Below, piece after piece: positions 46,727-55,966 of a stretch of 64,000 nucleotides of DNA. The position numbers were made by a program, and so were the translations under genes. The stretch spans positions 124,001-188,000 of the forward strand of contig JAHIVH010000013.1 in assembly GCA_018816735.1 (NCBI GenBank), read 5' to 3'. The notes under the pieces are model-generated. The model was not told the DNA's origin. It did no database searches and saw nothing but the letters and a program-made list of their open reading frames with translations. How positions within the stretch are numbered: position 1 is the first letter of the stretch; every line of letters starts with the position of its first letter. The DNA comes from Pseudomonadota bacterium. Its GTDB lineage: Bacteria; Desulfobacterota; Desulfobacteria; Desulfobacterales; JAHIVH01.

Positions 46727-48325
46727 ATGACAATCGAAAGCGACAATAGACAATTCTGGGAAAATGAAGAAAAAAAGCTTGATGACCGCGTTTATCAGGC
46801 CACATTTCCTGATGGCGAAAAAGGCGTTGAACGTCTTTTAAAACAGGGAAAACGCCCGGTTCGTGATTTGATTAACATGTTGATCGATCCGGGTACACAA
46901 TACTACGAACTTTCCAGTATTGCCGGATTCGGTATGAATTATCCCGGCGTGGAGGATGTCCCCTGCGGCGGCGTGGTCACAGGGATCGGGAAAATTCATG
47001 GAAACTGGACCATGATCATCGCAAATGACAGCAGGGTGAAGGCGGGAACCTATTTCCCGATTACCCTTAAAAAGCATATCCGTGCCCAATCAATCGCAGA
47101 AAAATGCGGGTTGAATTGCGTGTATATCGCAGACTCCGGTGGTGCTTATCTTCCCATGCAGGCTGATGTGTTTCCAGATGACCAGCATTTCGGCACCATG
47201 TTTTACAATATGGCAAGAATGTCTGCCTTGGGCATGAAGCAGATTACGTTGAGTACGGGAGGAAATACCGCAGGGGGCGCTTATATCGTTTTTATGGCAT
47301 GCCAGTCAATCATGATAGACAAGCAATCGTATTCTTTTCTAGGGGGGCCCCCGCTGGTTAAAATGGCCACAGGGGAGGAGATTTCAGCAGAAGATTTGGG
47401 CGGCGCAAAAGTTCATACCCATGTTTCCGGGGGCGCGGATCATTTTTTAAATAATCAGGAAGATGCCATTTTAAAGGTCAGGGAAATTCTTTCTCTTGAA
47501 AGAATAAAACAACCCCATTTTTTCAAGTATCAGGAAAGACCACCCCAGTTGCCCACAGAAGCCCTGTATGAGATGATGCCTGCCGCCATTCATCAGGCCA
47601 TTGACGGAAGGCTTTTTTTGCAGGCGATTTCAGATGACGGGTATTTCATTGAATATAAAAAAGATTATGCAAAAGGAAGAGGAGACAATATCCTTGCCGG
47701 AAAAATTCTTTTAAAAGGGATGCCGGTTGGCGTGATCTGTTCGAATTCCGTAGGTATTATTTTTTATGAGGCAGCCAGAAAAGCTGCCGAGTGGATTGTC
47801 AGATGTTCACAGGAGAAAATTCCGCTTCTTTTTGTCCAGAACTCACCCGGATATATGGTCGGTTCCGATTCCGAGCATATGGGAATCGGAAAATACGGAT
47901 CAAACATGGTTCGGGCTGTATCCTGTGCCCAGGTGCCGCGCATTCAGATTGCTATCGGCCCTGACAACGGCGCGGCAAACTATGGCATGTGCGGCAGGGC
48001 CTATAAACCTCATTTTTTGTTTACGACCATGCGAGGCAGGACCTCTGTCATGAGCGGAAGAAGTGCGGCAGGTGTTCTTTTATCCATTGAAGAGAAAAAA
48101 AGAGCATCTAAGGGTAAACCCATGACCGAAGATGAAAAAAATTCGTTTAAACAAAAAATGATCGATAAATATGACGGTGAGGCGCATCCGTTTTATTGTG
48201 GTGCGCGTCTTTTGAATGACCGGGTGTTGAAATTTTCGGAAGTTCGGGACTGGTTGTCCATGGCGTTTGAAGTGAGCCTGCTAAAACCTATCGGAGAACC
48301 TGCTTTTGGCAATTTCAGATTTTAG
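46727..48325 (+). CDS. Biotin-dependent carboxyltransferase, MCC-beta-like
   Basis: This 532-residue protein is a carboxyltransferase of the acyl-CoA carboxylase family, acting on biotin-carried CO2. It follows methylcrotonyl-CoA carboxylase beta closely: ANDSRVKAGTYFPITLKKH, ADSGGAYLPMQADVFPD and FLGGPPLVKMATGEEISAEDLGGA. Family relatives include geranyl-CoA carboxylase AtuC and glutaconyl-CoA decarboxylase alpha. No biotin carboxylase or biotin-carrier gene lies in the window, so its partner must be elsewhere or it may work with a decarboxylase-type system. Confidence 0.9.
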   Translation: MTIESDNRQFWENEEKKLDDRVYQATFPDGEKGVERLLKQGKRPVRDLINMLIDPGTQYYELSSIAGFGMNYPGVEDVPCGGVVTGIGKIHGNWTMIIANDSRVKAGTYFPITLKKHIRAQSIAEKCGLNCVYIADSGGAYLPMQADVFPDDQHFGTMFYNMARMSALGMKQITLSTGGNTAGGAYIVFMACQSIMIDKQSYSFLGGPPLVKMATGEEISAEDLGGAKVHTHVSGGADHFLNNQEDAILKVREILSLERIKQPHFFKYQERPPQLPTEALYEMMPAAIHQAIDGRLFLQAISDDGYFIEYKKDYAKGRGDNILAGKILLKGMPVGVICSNSVGIIFYEAARKAAEWIVRCSQEKIPLLFVQNSPGYMVGSDSEHMGIGKYGSNMVRAVSCAQVPRIQIAIGPDNGAANYGMCGRAYKPHFLFTTMRGRTSVMSGRSAAGVLLSIEEKKRASKGKPMTEDEKNSFKQKMIDKYDGEAHPFYCGARLLNDRVLKFSEVRDWLSMAFEVSLLKPIGEPAFGNFRF

Positions 48326-48365
48326 AATGATAAAAAATAGTTTTTTATGAGGAGGTGCCATTTAC

Positions 48366-49535
48366 ATGACAGAACAAAATTACTGGAAAATTTTTCCCAA
48401 AATGCCTAAAAAGGTAACTATTGGTGATATAACCATCCGTGATGGATTCCAGCATGAAGAAAAATTTATTTCTACTCGTGCCAAAAAATTCTATCTTGAG
48501 GAACTCATATTTGCCGGTTGCAGGTATATAGAGGTCACCAACCTGGGCAATCCTTTTCTGATGCCTCAATTTGAGGATGCAGAAGAACTCCTCACCCATT
48601 TGAGAAGCGATCAATTCAAAAAAAGATGCAAGAATAAAGGTATCAATTACGATGATATTTGTCTGACGGCGATTACCATAAGAGAACCTGCCGTTGAAAG
48701 AGCCATCCAGCTTAAACAAAAAGGCATTGGTCCGGATCGTATTTTGATGATGGTTTCAACCGAAGAGCAACACCATTTCGCCAATTCAGGAACCACACTT
48801 CCGGATTACTGGAAGGAAGCGGAGCGATGTATTAAAAAGGCAAGTGATGCCGGTATCAAGATGTGCGGAACGGTGAGCACGATCTGGGGAAGTCCCATAG
48901 GCGGCGCCACAGATTTAAAAGACGCGGTAGAATTTACTAAAAGATGGCTGGAAATAGGTGCCCATGATATTGAGCATGCGGATCATGATGGAAGTGCTTC
49001 AGCTCCTGACGTATATCGATATTTCTCCATGATATTGGATGAAATTCCCGATCCCAGACTTCATATTGCCCATTTCCATGAAACCAAAAGGGTCGCATCC
49101 GCATCCGTGCTTGCTTCGCTTCAGGCAGGTATCATGAATTTTGAAGCCACTTTAGGCGGTCTTGGCGGACAGCCGGCCAATTTTCTGGATGATTCCCCCA
49201 CCAAGGGAACGGGAGATTATTATTATGATGACCCCAGGTATGTGGGGTTGATCTGCCTCGAAGATACACTGGTTCAAATTGATGAAATGGGCATCGAACA
49301 CGGTTATGATGTGGATCGTATCCTGTGGCTGGGCAAACAGATGGAAAAGACCATTGGCAGACGGCTTCGGTCGGAGGCCATGATAAACGGCCGGACACTA
49401 AAAGAAGGGCATATGAAATATGCAAGACCCGGACTGGCTAAATTGAAGAAAAAATTCAATGAAGAACCAGGTCAGCTTTTGCCTAAAGAATGGGGGGCAA
49501 AGGCACAGTTACCTGAGAAACTTAAAGCCAAGTAG
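48366..49535 (+). CDS. HMG-CoA lyase-like DRE-TIM enzyme
   Basis: This 389-residue TIM-barrel enzyme has the DRE-TIM motif IRDGFQHEE (HMG-CoA lyase usually RDGLQNE), the metal-binding HFHETKR, and LGGLGGQPA near the end of the barrel. It is about 90 residues longer than standard HMG-CoA lyases, partly in an N-terminal extension and a basic C-terminal tail. HMG-CoA lyase cleaves HMG-CoA to acetyl-CoA and acetoacetate; a related branched acyl-CoA is also possible. A GAGGAGG site precedes it. Confidence 0.85.
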   Translation: MTEQNYWKIFPKMPKKVTIGDITIRDGFQHEEKFISTRAKKFYLEELIFAGCRYIEVTNLGNPFLMPQFEDAEELLTHLRSDQFKKRCKNKGINYDDICLTAITIREPAVERAIQLKQKGIGPDRILMMVSTEEQHHFANSGTTLPDYWKEAERCIKKASDAGIKMCGTVSTIWGSPIGGATDLKDAVEFTKRWLEIGAHDIEHADHDGSASAPDVYRYFSMILDEIPDPRLHIAHFHETKRVASASVLASLQAGIMNFEATLGGLGGQPANFLDDSPTKGTGDYYYDDPRYVGLICLEDTLVQIDEMGIEHGYDVDRILWLGKQMEKTIGRRLRSEAMINGRTLKEGHMKYARPGLAKLKKKFNEEPGQLLPKEWGAKAQLPEKLKAK

Positions 49536-49600
49536 TAGAGATTTAAAAAGTTACCGGAAATTGCTTGATTAACGAATAATAAATAAAAGGAATTCCAAAA

Positions 49601-50752
49601 ATGGCAAAAGATTTATACTTTACAAAAGATCATGAAATGGTCAGAAAAGCAGTCAGGGATTTTGTAAACAAAGAGATCAACCCGAATGTTGATGAATGGG
49701 AAGAAAAGGGATTTACACCACTTCACGATGTGTTTAAAAAAATGGGAGAGCTTGGTTTTCTAGGTATCCGTTATGACCAGAAATATGGTGGTGAAGGATT
49801 GGACTACTGGTATGAACTGGTTTTCCTGGAAGAAATAGCGAATATCAAATGCGGAGGTGTTCCGCTTGCCATGATGGTGCAAACCAATATGGCCACGCCT
49901 GCCATCGATGAATTCGGAAGCGAATACCTGAAAGAAAAGTATCTGAAAGCAGCCATCCAAGGCGATATGGTGGCAGCTATAGCCGTCACGGAACCGGATG
50001 CAGGATCAGATGTGGCAGCATTGAAAACAACGGCTAAGCGCGATGGCGATCAGTATGTTATAAACGGCTCAAAAACCTATATAACGAATGGCACCCAGGC
50101 GGATTTTTTAACCCTTCTTGCAAGAACAAGCGACGATCCCGGATACCATTGTTTCAGTTTATTCGTTGTCCCCACAGACCTTCCTGGATTCAGTGTCAGT
50201 AAAAAACTGGACAAACTGGGTATGCGAAGCAGTGATACGGCAGAATTGTTTTTTGATAATATGAAGATCCCTGCTGAAAATTTAATTGGAAAAGAAGGGG
50301 AGGGATTCATTCAACAGATGCAACAGTTCCAGCATGAACGTTTTACGGCGCTGCCACTTGCCTATGCCTGTGCTGAGAATATTATCAAAGAGACGCTTGA
50401 CTATTTACGAAAAAGAATTGTTTTTGGAAAGCCACTCATTGCAAAACAGGTTCTTCGTCATCGAATCGCAGAATGGATGGCAGAGATCGAGTCATTAAGA
50501 CAGTTGACGTATCACATCGTTAGAATGAAAATGGCGAAAATGGATGTATCAAAAGAGGTTTCAATGGGCAAACTCATTGCTGCCAATGTCCTTCAAAAGG
50601 TAGCAGATGGGTGTCTTCAAATGTTTGGTGGAGCCGGATTTATTAATGAAATGTTGATCTCACGGTATTTCAGAGATTCAAAATTGATATCTGTTGGGGG
50701 CGGTGCAAACGAGGTCATGAGAGAAATCATTGCCAAAATGTCCGGGTTTTAA
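49601..50752 (+). CDS. Acyl-CoA dehydrogenase (LCAD/IVD-like catalytic site)
   Basis: This 383-residue FAD enzyme has the FAD-binding segment TEPDAGSDVAAL and ends in VGGGANEVMREII. At the SCAD catalytic Glu place it has Gly, whereas LCAD-type enzymes have GGTNEIM there and use a Glu in helix G. This protein has QHERFTALPL at that helix, matching the catalytic QER segment of LCAD/isovaleryl-CoA dehydrogenases. It therefore is a distinct type from the dehydrogenase at 44700. It is the last gene before a strong terminator. Confidence 0.91.
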   Translation: MAKDLYFTKDHEMVRKAVRDFVNKEINPNVDEWEEKGFTPLHDVFKKMGELGFLGIRYDQKYGGEGLDYWYELVFLEEIANIKCGGVPLAMMVQTNMATPAIDEFGSEYLKEKYLKAAIQGDMVAAIAVTEPDAGSDVAALKTTAKRDGDQYVINGSKTYITNGTQADFLTLLARTSDDPGYHCFSLFVVPTDLPGFSVSKKLDKLGMRSSDTAELFFDNMKIPAENLIGKEGEGFIQQMQQFQHERFTALPLAYACAENIIKETLDYLRKRIVFGKPLIAKQVLRHRIAEWMAEIESLRQLTYHIVRMKMAKMDVSKEVSMGKLIAANVLQKVADGCLQMFGGAGFINEMLISRYFRDSKLISVGGGANEVMREIIAKMSGF

Positions 50753-50782
50753 CCGATTCCGCTGTCAAAATCATTGTTGGGG

Positions 50783-50819
50783 AAAAAAAGGGGGGTGACG
50801 TTTTGCCTCCCTTTTTTTT
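50783..50819. terminator. Bidirectional intrinsic terminator
   Basis: A7G6 (50783-50795) pairs with CCTCCC plus T7 (50806-50818), with one G-T pair, around the 10-nt loop TGACGTTTTG. T-runs on both strands make it able to end both the long plus-strand cluster and the convergent minus-strand gene, whose stop codon lies within its right arm. Confidence 0.85.
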
Positions 50820-51891
50820 ATACGGGCTTAATGACTTCTTTTCTTTCTGTGTTATATGTTGCCAATTTTTCCTCGTTAAGCCTTCCCAGAGATATTTTGA
50901 GATTTTCATTTCGGCTTTCTGCCATTCTGAACCAGTTAATGACCTCCTCCATCAGGTTTTCTTCGCCTACACCTTTGCTTCTTTTCGTTTGACCCAGGGA
51001 ATTATCCATATCTCCGGAATTGATATACGTCCACATATCATCTTTTTTCGATATTATTCCGGTATGACCTTTTGTAGGTGTTGAAAATGAAAGAATTTGT
51101 CCTTTTTCAAGCATTGGCTTGAGCTCATTTATAATTTCCATTGCCTGTTTTTCAGAATTGTTGACTTTATGAATCGATTTTGAATAAATATTTGATCCAG
51201 AAGCTTTTATTAGCCCTTCTCCATTAAAATATGCATTGATGGGCAAACCGTTTTCCATGGCCATTTTTATCAATTGATGCCCCAATCCTCCGGCCCCCTG
51301 ATACTTAATGCCTAATTTTTTTAAACCTTTGATAATCAGCTCATAACAATTGATATCATCATAGTTTTTTCCAAAATACGGTTTTACCGCATCCACAAGT
51401 TTGGCCGAAAAAGTATCACCGGATACGTTTTCATCAACAGATGGTTGCATGGCACTGAAAGCACTTGATGGGGAAGATTGATTAATCTGTTCGCTGCTGT
51501 TAATCATACTACCCCACACCAGTTCTTTGGTTTCAGGATTGATATATATCTTTGTTCCCGCAAGCATCCTGTTGTAAGGTTTATCTTGATTGATGTTGTT
51601 ATAGATGATTTTCCAGCATTCTTTCCCATAAATCGGATTTTTGATAAGCACATTTGAAACAGTCGGATCATTTTCTGTAAGTTCACCTATCATCACCAGG
51701 TTTTTTTTATCAATTGATTTTTCAGGGAGCATATCTGTCTTTTTTGAAGCCTGTATTGTATTTTGAGCTTCGTTTTTATCAAGAAGCTCCTGCTCTAAAA
51801 TATCTGAAAAGCCGTAATCACTTTTTGTGCTGCCAGGAGCTGTATAAGCGCGCGCCAGCATGATGTTCTCATTAATCAGCCTTGTTTCCAT
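50818..51891 (-). CDS. LysM-like and NlpC/P60-like protein, putative peptidoglycan-acting
   Basis: This 357-residue protein has no obvious signal peptide. Around residues 80-130 there is a LysM-like stretch (GKECWKIIYNNIN then AGTKIYINPETKEL). The C-terminal half has a Cys in DDINCYELIIKGLKKLG and a later His in TKGHTGIISKKDD, in the order of the NlpC/P60 Cys-His pair. Muramyl-peptide hydrolysis or amidase activity is a reasonable inference. It lies alone, minus strand, next to the terminator. The family is not firmly recognised. Confidence 0.6.
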   Translation of the reverse strand: METRLINENIMLARAYTAPGSTKSDYGFSDILEQELLDKNEAQNTIQASKKTDMLPEKSIDKKNLVMIGELTENDPTVSNVLIKNPIYGKECWKIIYNNINQDKPYNRMLAGTKIYINPETKELVWGSMINSSEQINQSSPSSAFSAMQPSVDENVSGDTFSAKLVDAVKPYFGKNYDDINCYELIIKGLKKLGIKYQGAGGLGHQLIKMAMENGLPINAYFNGEGLIKASGSNIYSKSIHKVNNSEKQAMEIINELKPMLEKGQILSFSTPTKGHTGIISKKDDMWTYINSGDMDNSLGQTKRSKGVGEENLMEEVINWFRMAESRNENLKISLGRLNEEKLATYNTERKEVIKPV

Positions 51892-52379
51892 AATATCCTT
51901 CTTTTATTTCACGTAATGACATTCCCTCTCTTATGTTTGCAAACGCTGTCATTTAATGCACGTTATATCAAATTCCCAAAATGTGCGCGGCGTTAGATGT
52001 CTTGAAAAAAATACAAAACATATCAAATCGTATGCCTACCTTTGCCGCATCGCTGATTACCATTGTTCATTTCCTACTATAGCAATTGTCGTACCAAAAT
52101 TTTCAGAAGTGCTCAGACATCGCCACATTTTAAGAAAAATTCATTAACGATTGAAGAAATTATTGGCTTTCACAGGGTGACGCTGGCTGAAAATATGTTT
52201 TAGGCAAAAGGAAGTTTGAAATGTGACATTTATTTGACTCTGTCAAATTGAATTATTGAAAGATTTTTGACGCTTAAAAAAACGCACACTGGTCTGAATT
52301 CAAATATTTTCTGATAATTGTAAATTGAAAGATGAATATTTTTTGACTTACCGTATAAAGGCGACTATATAAAGGTGTT
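51892..52379. other. Intergenic region, no gene supported
   Basis: This 488-nt stretch has short open frames only, none with a credible site and start. It contains a short palindrome TTTGAC-TCT-GTCAAA at 52233-52247, about 133 nt upstream of the small Zn-ribbon gene. The palindrome may be an operator but could be chance. Confidence 0.3.
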
Positions 52380-52562
52380 ATGAGCTATATGCAGGAAAAA
52401 TTGAAATGCAGATGCGGTTCCTCGGATATTTTGTTTGCAGTCAGAAAAGGCAAAGCCAAACATCCAGAGGTTTTCTGTAAAAAATGTCTTCGATTTTATC
52501 AAAATGAAACAAATAGACCTTCCAGAAAAAGATTAAATAAAGAAAAAAAGAGTGACCTCTGA
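52380..52562 (+). CDS. Small Zn-ribbon protein
   Basis: This 60-residue protein has a CRCG motif at about residue 10 and a CKKC motif at about residue 34, with a Lys/Arg-rich C-terminal tail (RPSRKRLNKEKK). A Zn ribbon with nucleic-acid binding is plausible. AAGGTGT precedes the ATG. No neighbour suggests a specific role. It is short, so there is a moderate chance it is not expressed. Confidence 0.55.
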   Translation: MSYMQEKLKCRCGSSDILFAVRKGKAKHPEVFCKKCLRFYQNETNRPSRKRLNKEKKSDL

Positions 52563-52783
52563 ATCCCGCAGAAGTGATTGTGTGGTGATGTGGGCAAGAC
52601 ACTTTTCCAGGATTGGATTATCGATCTTTGGTATTGCCCAACGAGGTTTCGGCTTAACCTGAGAATCCGAAATGTTTATATTTTGGAGAGAATCCTAAAT
52701 TTTTCTGCCAGTCGACCGAAAATATTAAAAGGCTGTTATCAAAAAATAGCCGGAATATCGAAAATGAATAACCAGGGGGCTGG

Positions 52784-53296
52784 ATGAAACATATATCCAT
52801 TTTTATACTGACATACATGCTTATATCTTTATCTGCAATCTGTTTTGGCGATGAGGTCGATTTTAGAAAAGTTAGGTGGGGAATGACAAAAATAGAAGTC
52901 ATTTCAAGTGAGGATTTAAAACCGGAATCCTTTGCAGGCCCAAGTATTACTTACCGGACGCTGCTGTTAGGAAAAGAAATGTATCTGATCTATGAGTTTA
53001 TCGATAATAAACTTATAGATGCAGTATATCTGTTTCTTGCAGAAACTGAAAACGACTATACAGAAATAGAACGCATAATATCAAAAAAATATGGAGAGCC
53101 CATTTCAAAAAGAAATACCGGGATTACAGATTTTTATTATAAATGGGACACGCCACTGACTGAAATCCTGCTCCAGCCCGACAAAGGAAAGACCTGTCGG
53201 GTGGAATATTTCAGTAAAAAATTGAGAAAATACCGGTTAAAGCAAGAAAAGCGGCAATCTGTTAAAAAAGAGCAAGAATTGCTGAGCCAGTTTTAA
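52784..53296 (+). CDS. Secreted protein of unknown function
   Basis: This 170-residue protein has an N-terminal signal peptide (FILTYMLISLSAICFG) and begins its mature part with FRKVRWGMTKIEVISSE. The WGMT motif followed by a Glu is common to a group of small exported proteins in this type of organism; I do not recall a function. The C-terminus is rich in Lys, Arg and Gln. A GGGGGCTGG site precedes the start. No operon partner is evident. Confidence 0.7.
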   Translation: MKHISIFILTYMLISLSAICFGDEVDFRKVRWGMTKIEVISSEDLKPESFAGPSITYRTLLLGKEMYLIYEFIDNKLIDAVYLFLAETENDYTEIERIISKKYGEPISKRNTGITDFYYKWDTPLTEILLQPDKGKTCRVEYFSKKLRKYRLKQEKRQSVKKEQELLSQF

Positions 53297-53349
53297 TCGT
53301 TCCAATCTTTATTTGAATTCATATACGAGAAAGAATTTTTGCTAGTAAA

Positions 53350-53363
53350 AAAATCGCGATTTT
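53350..53363. repeat. 14-bp perfect palindrome
   Basis: AAAATCGCGATTTT reads the same on both strands. It lies 54 nt after the stop of the secreted-protein gene in an AT-rich gap. It could be a protein-binding site; no regulator can be matched. Confidence 0.3.
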
Positions 53364-53541
53364 ATTTTCAAAAGCAGACATTTTTTTGTGATCGACGTTT
53401 ACTTTTTGAGTAACATGCTTGCGACATGCGAAAAGCGGGATTTAAAACATATTCGGTAAGAAAATGTGGTAGATCAAAATCATCTTTCGCTCAGTTTTGG
53501 CTGTCAGGATAAAACAATTGAATTATTATAATATTGAAATA

Positions 53542-53700
53542 TTACATAATTCTTTTTATAGGGCCGCCTTTACGTCGTCGAATAACATTACCGGAAACGG
53601 TCTTTATCAGTCGTTTTTCAGGTTTGGAGTTGCCTATTTGGCTTTCTTTGATCAGGTCTTTTAGTCTGGCTTCGAGTTCTTCTTTTTTTGCGATGTCCAT
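53542..53700 (-). CDS. 52-residue basic protein
   Basis: The reverse strand from ATG 53700 encodes 52 residues ending at TAA 53542. An AAGGA site lies 5-6 nt upstream. The protein starts MDIAKKEELEARLKDL, a likely helix, and ends in a basic tail (IRRRKGGPIKR). It is too short for most gene finders but has a good site and coding-like composition. It may bind nucleic acid or a partner protein; no family is recognised. Confidence 0.6.
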   Translation of the reverse strand: MDIAKKEELEARLKDLIKESQIGNSKPEKRLIKTVSGNVIRRRKGGPIKRIM

Positions 53701-54222
53701 TGTGTTCCTTTTTTTTCGTGACTGTGAGTTAATTTTTTAATATTTTTAAACAGTTACTGAATATTGTATCGAACTGTTCAGTTATTTTATATAGTTTGCC
53801 GGTTTCAAAAGGTCAGATAAACCGATCGTACTGAAATTGCTCCGGATGATATAGTCCGTAATCGGATTCCGATTGAGCATTAAGCTAATTTTCTATGGGG
53901 TTTTACGAGGTAATTATTTATTCTGGTTCCTGCTTTAGTGACCTAATAGGAAACCTATACTCATCAAACTCTATTTTTAGCTCTTGAAAGAAAAACATGT
54001 AGTCGAAATATTATGGGTTGTCAATAAAAATTTTTTATTTTTTTGTTATCGGTATACATGAATACTGCAGATGTTTTTGCAAGATAATCATATTTTGTGA
54101 TTGACTATTACTGGTACAATACCTACACTGGAGCCGTCCTTACAAAGCATTGCCAAAGCTTTCTTGAATAATATATCTGCTTTTCACTATATGAATAATG
54201 GGTGCGGGAGAGGAAAAAAATC
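53701..54222. other. AT-rich intergenic region, no gene supported
   Basis: This 522-nt gap separates the small minus-strand gene and the GAF-protein gene. No open frame with a credible start was found on either strand. A tiny stem AATCGG-ATT-CCGATT lies around 53862-53876. It probably carries the promoter of the GAF-protein gene; none is clear enough to list. Confidence 0.4.
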
Positions 54223-55272
54223 ATGATTAAAAAAAGCGAGTATTTTAAAACGCTTTGTAACGTGAGCCGTGCATTTGGCACAACAAAAGAAAAAGAGGTG
54301 CTCCTCGATATGATCGTAAAAGGTGCCATTGACACCATGGGGGGGAAAGCAGCCTCTCTTTTTCTTGAAGATGAAAAAAAAGGCGTGTTCGTCACTGTCT
54401 CTCAGGCAGGGTTATCTGAAAATTATATTCATTCTGATTTTATTCATTCCAAACGTGAAGTCGAAGGTATTTTAGAAGGCGGTTTTCTTGTCTTTTACGA
54501 TGCCACATCTGATTTAAGGCTTGACAATAGAGATTTGAAAACGGCAGAAGGGATCAAGTCAATTCTTGTTGTCCCTGTTCTGGTAAGGGATAAAGCCATT
54601 GGTGTTCTGGCATTGTATACGGCTGAACACAGAAATTTTGATAAAGATGAAGTGAATTTTTTAAGCGCTATGGCCGAACAAGGGGGCATGGCAATTCAAA
54701 ATGCCCGTCTTGGTGAAAGAATAAGAAAAAATTCGGAACTTTTTCACAAACTTGCTTCCGGTCTTAATTCGTGCATGGATGTTCATAAAATTCTTGAAAT
54801 CATGGCTGAAGACATGTGCAAGGCGCTTGGAATGATTGGCGCTACAGTAAGAATCGTAAACGAGAAAAAGAATACAATTGATTTGGTGTATGATTATGGA
54901 TTAAGTTCATCGTTTATTGAAAAATGCCCTGCGGCAATCGAAGATATTGAAAAAGATGCATTGAGCGGGACAACAATTATTATTAATAATGTCTACATCG
55001 ACGACAGAGTTAAACATAAAGAAGACATGACCCGGGAAGGTATAGTGTCCATGCTTTGTGTGCCGGTGAGATCGAGAGATAAAGTTATCGGTGTCATGAA
55101 AATGTATTTTGGCGTTGAAAGGCAGTTCCCGGAAGATATCATTATGCTCGTGAATGCAATCGCCCATCAGGGAGGATTGGCCATTCAGAATGTTTCCATG
55201 CAAATTCTGTTGAAGCAGGAAGCCGGTCTTGATGTAAACGGTATTGCCATTGATACGTCGTTGTTTGAATAA
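54223..55272 (+). CDS. Dual-GAF-domain protein
   Basis: The ATG at 54223 is preferred over an in-frame GTG at 54202, because GAGAGG lies just before it. The 349-residue protein has two GAF domains (about residues 20-165 and 175-330), each containing the typical VPV and IGVLALY/IGVMKMY strands. No output domain such as kinase, GGDEF or HD is present. It may sense a small ligand and act by contact. The stop lies 11 nt before a small membrane-protein gene on the same strand. Confidence 0.82.
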   Translation: MIKKSEYFKTLCNVSRAFGTTKEKEVLLDMIVKGAIDTMGGKAASLFLEDEKKGVFVTVSQAGLSENYIHSDFIHSKREVEGILEGGFLVFYDATSDLRLDNRDLKTAEGIKSILVVPVLVRDKAIGVLALYTAEHRNFDKDEVNFLSAMAEQGGMAIQNARLGERIRKNSELFHKLASGLNSCMDVHKILEIMAEDMCKALGMIGATVRIVNEKKNTIDLVYDYGLSSSFIEKCPAAIEDIEKDALSGTTIIINNVYIDDRVKHKEDMTREGIVSMLCVPVRSRDKVIGVMKMYFGVERQFPEDIIMLVNAIAHQGGLAIQNVSMQILLKQEAGLDVNGIAIDTSLFE

Positions 55273-55283
55273 GGAAATGAGAA

Positions 55284-55676
55284 ATGAACGGATTATTGGT
55301 CAGATGGCTTGTATTGACATGTGCCATCCTTGTAACTTCATATATTTTTGATGGTATTTATGCCAGTGGTTTTTTTTCCGCTTTTTTTGCGGCAGCTGTG
55401 TTGGGTATTTTTAATGCTGTTTTAAGACCGATTCTTTTAATTATTACGCTTCCTATCAATATCCTCAGTTTAGGGTTATTCACTTTTGTAATTAATGCCA
55501 TGTTGTTGAATATGGCTGGCATTATACCTGGATTTGAGGTTCGTGGTTTTTGGACGGCTGTTTTTGGATCGCTTACGATCAGTATTGTGAGTTGGGTCCT
55601 TAATGTCTTTATTAACGAGAGAGGGGCTGTCGGCTATATTGACCTTAACAAAAAAGGCAATGCCCAGTGGGAGTAG
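55284..55676 (+). CDS. Small phage-holin-superfamily-IV-like membrane protein (DUF360/YvlD family)
   Basis: This 130-residue protein has four membrane helices with the motifs GIFNAVLRPILLIITLPI and GLFTFVINAMLLNMAG, characteristic of the YvlD/PF04020 family. It has been grouped with mycobacteriophage holins by shape only. It follows the GAF gene after 11 nt with an AAGGAAAT site. No phage genes are nearby, so a holin role is not implied. Its role in the envelope is unknown. Confidence 0.88.
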   Translation: MNGLLVRWLVLTCAILVTSYIFDGIYASGFFSAFFAAAVLGIFNAVLRPILLIITLPINILSLGLFTFVINAMLLNMAGIIPGFEVRGFWTAVFGSLTISIVSWVLNVFINERGAVGYIDLNKKGNAQWE

Positions 55677-55966
55677 CAAAAATACAGGTACGGAAGGCTG
55701 TGCTTAACCCTGAAGAAGATGTTGAGCCGGGGGAAGATTATAATAGATAATACGGGTAGCCTGAATTTCCGGTTTCAAATATCTGAATGGAACGTTTCAT
55801 TCCTGTATTGCCGGCAAACGACAAGTTCATTTTTTGCAATATACAGGGAATAGTCTGAAACTGAAAATTCAGGCTCCGCCCATAAGCAACAGTTCCTGAA
55901 TGTCTTTTAAAAATTCCAGAGGAGCTTTTTTAATTAACAGGCGTTCATCTCACTGCCATTTTAAAT

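Noticed and set aside
30115..53523. Shared ATAAAACAATTGAAT at 30115-30129 and 53509-53523
   Set aside because: Again short, AT-rich and without extended similarity, so not a repeat family.
55690..55755. Coding-like 27-codon frame after the YvlD-like gene (GTG start, ending EPGEDYNR)
   Set aside because: It overlaps the previous gene's end, has no ribosome-binding site and is very short.
55885..55965. Minus-strand fragment reading APLEFLKDIQELLLMGGA just downstream of HU
   Set aside because: No start codon upstream in frame before a stop. It may be a degraded gene end but cannot be supported.
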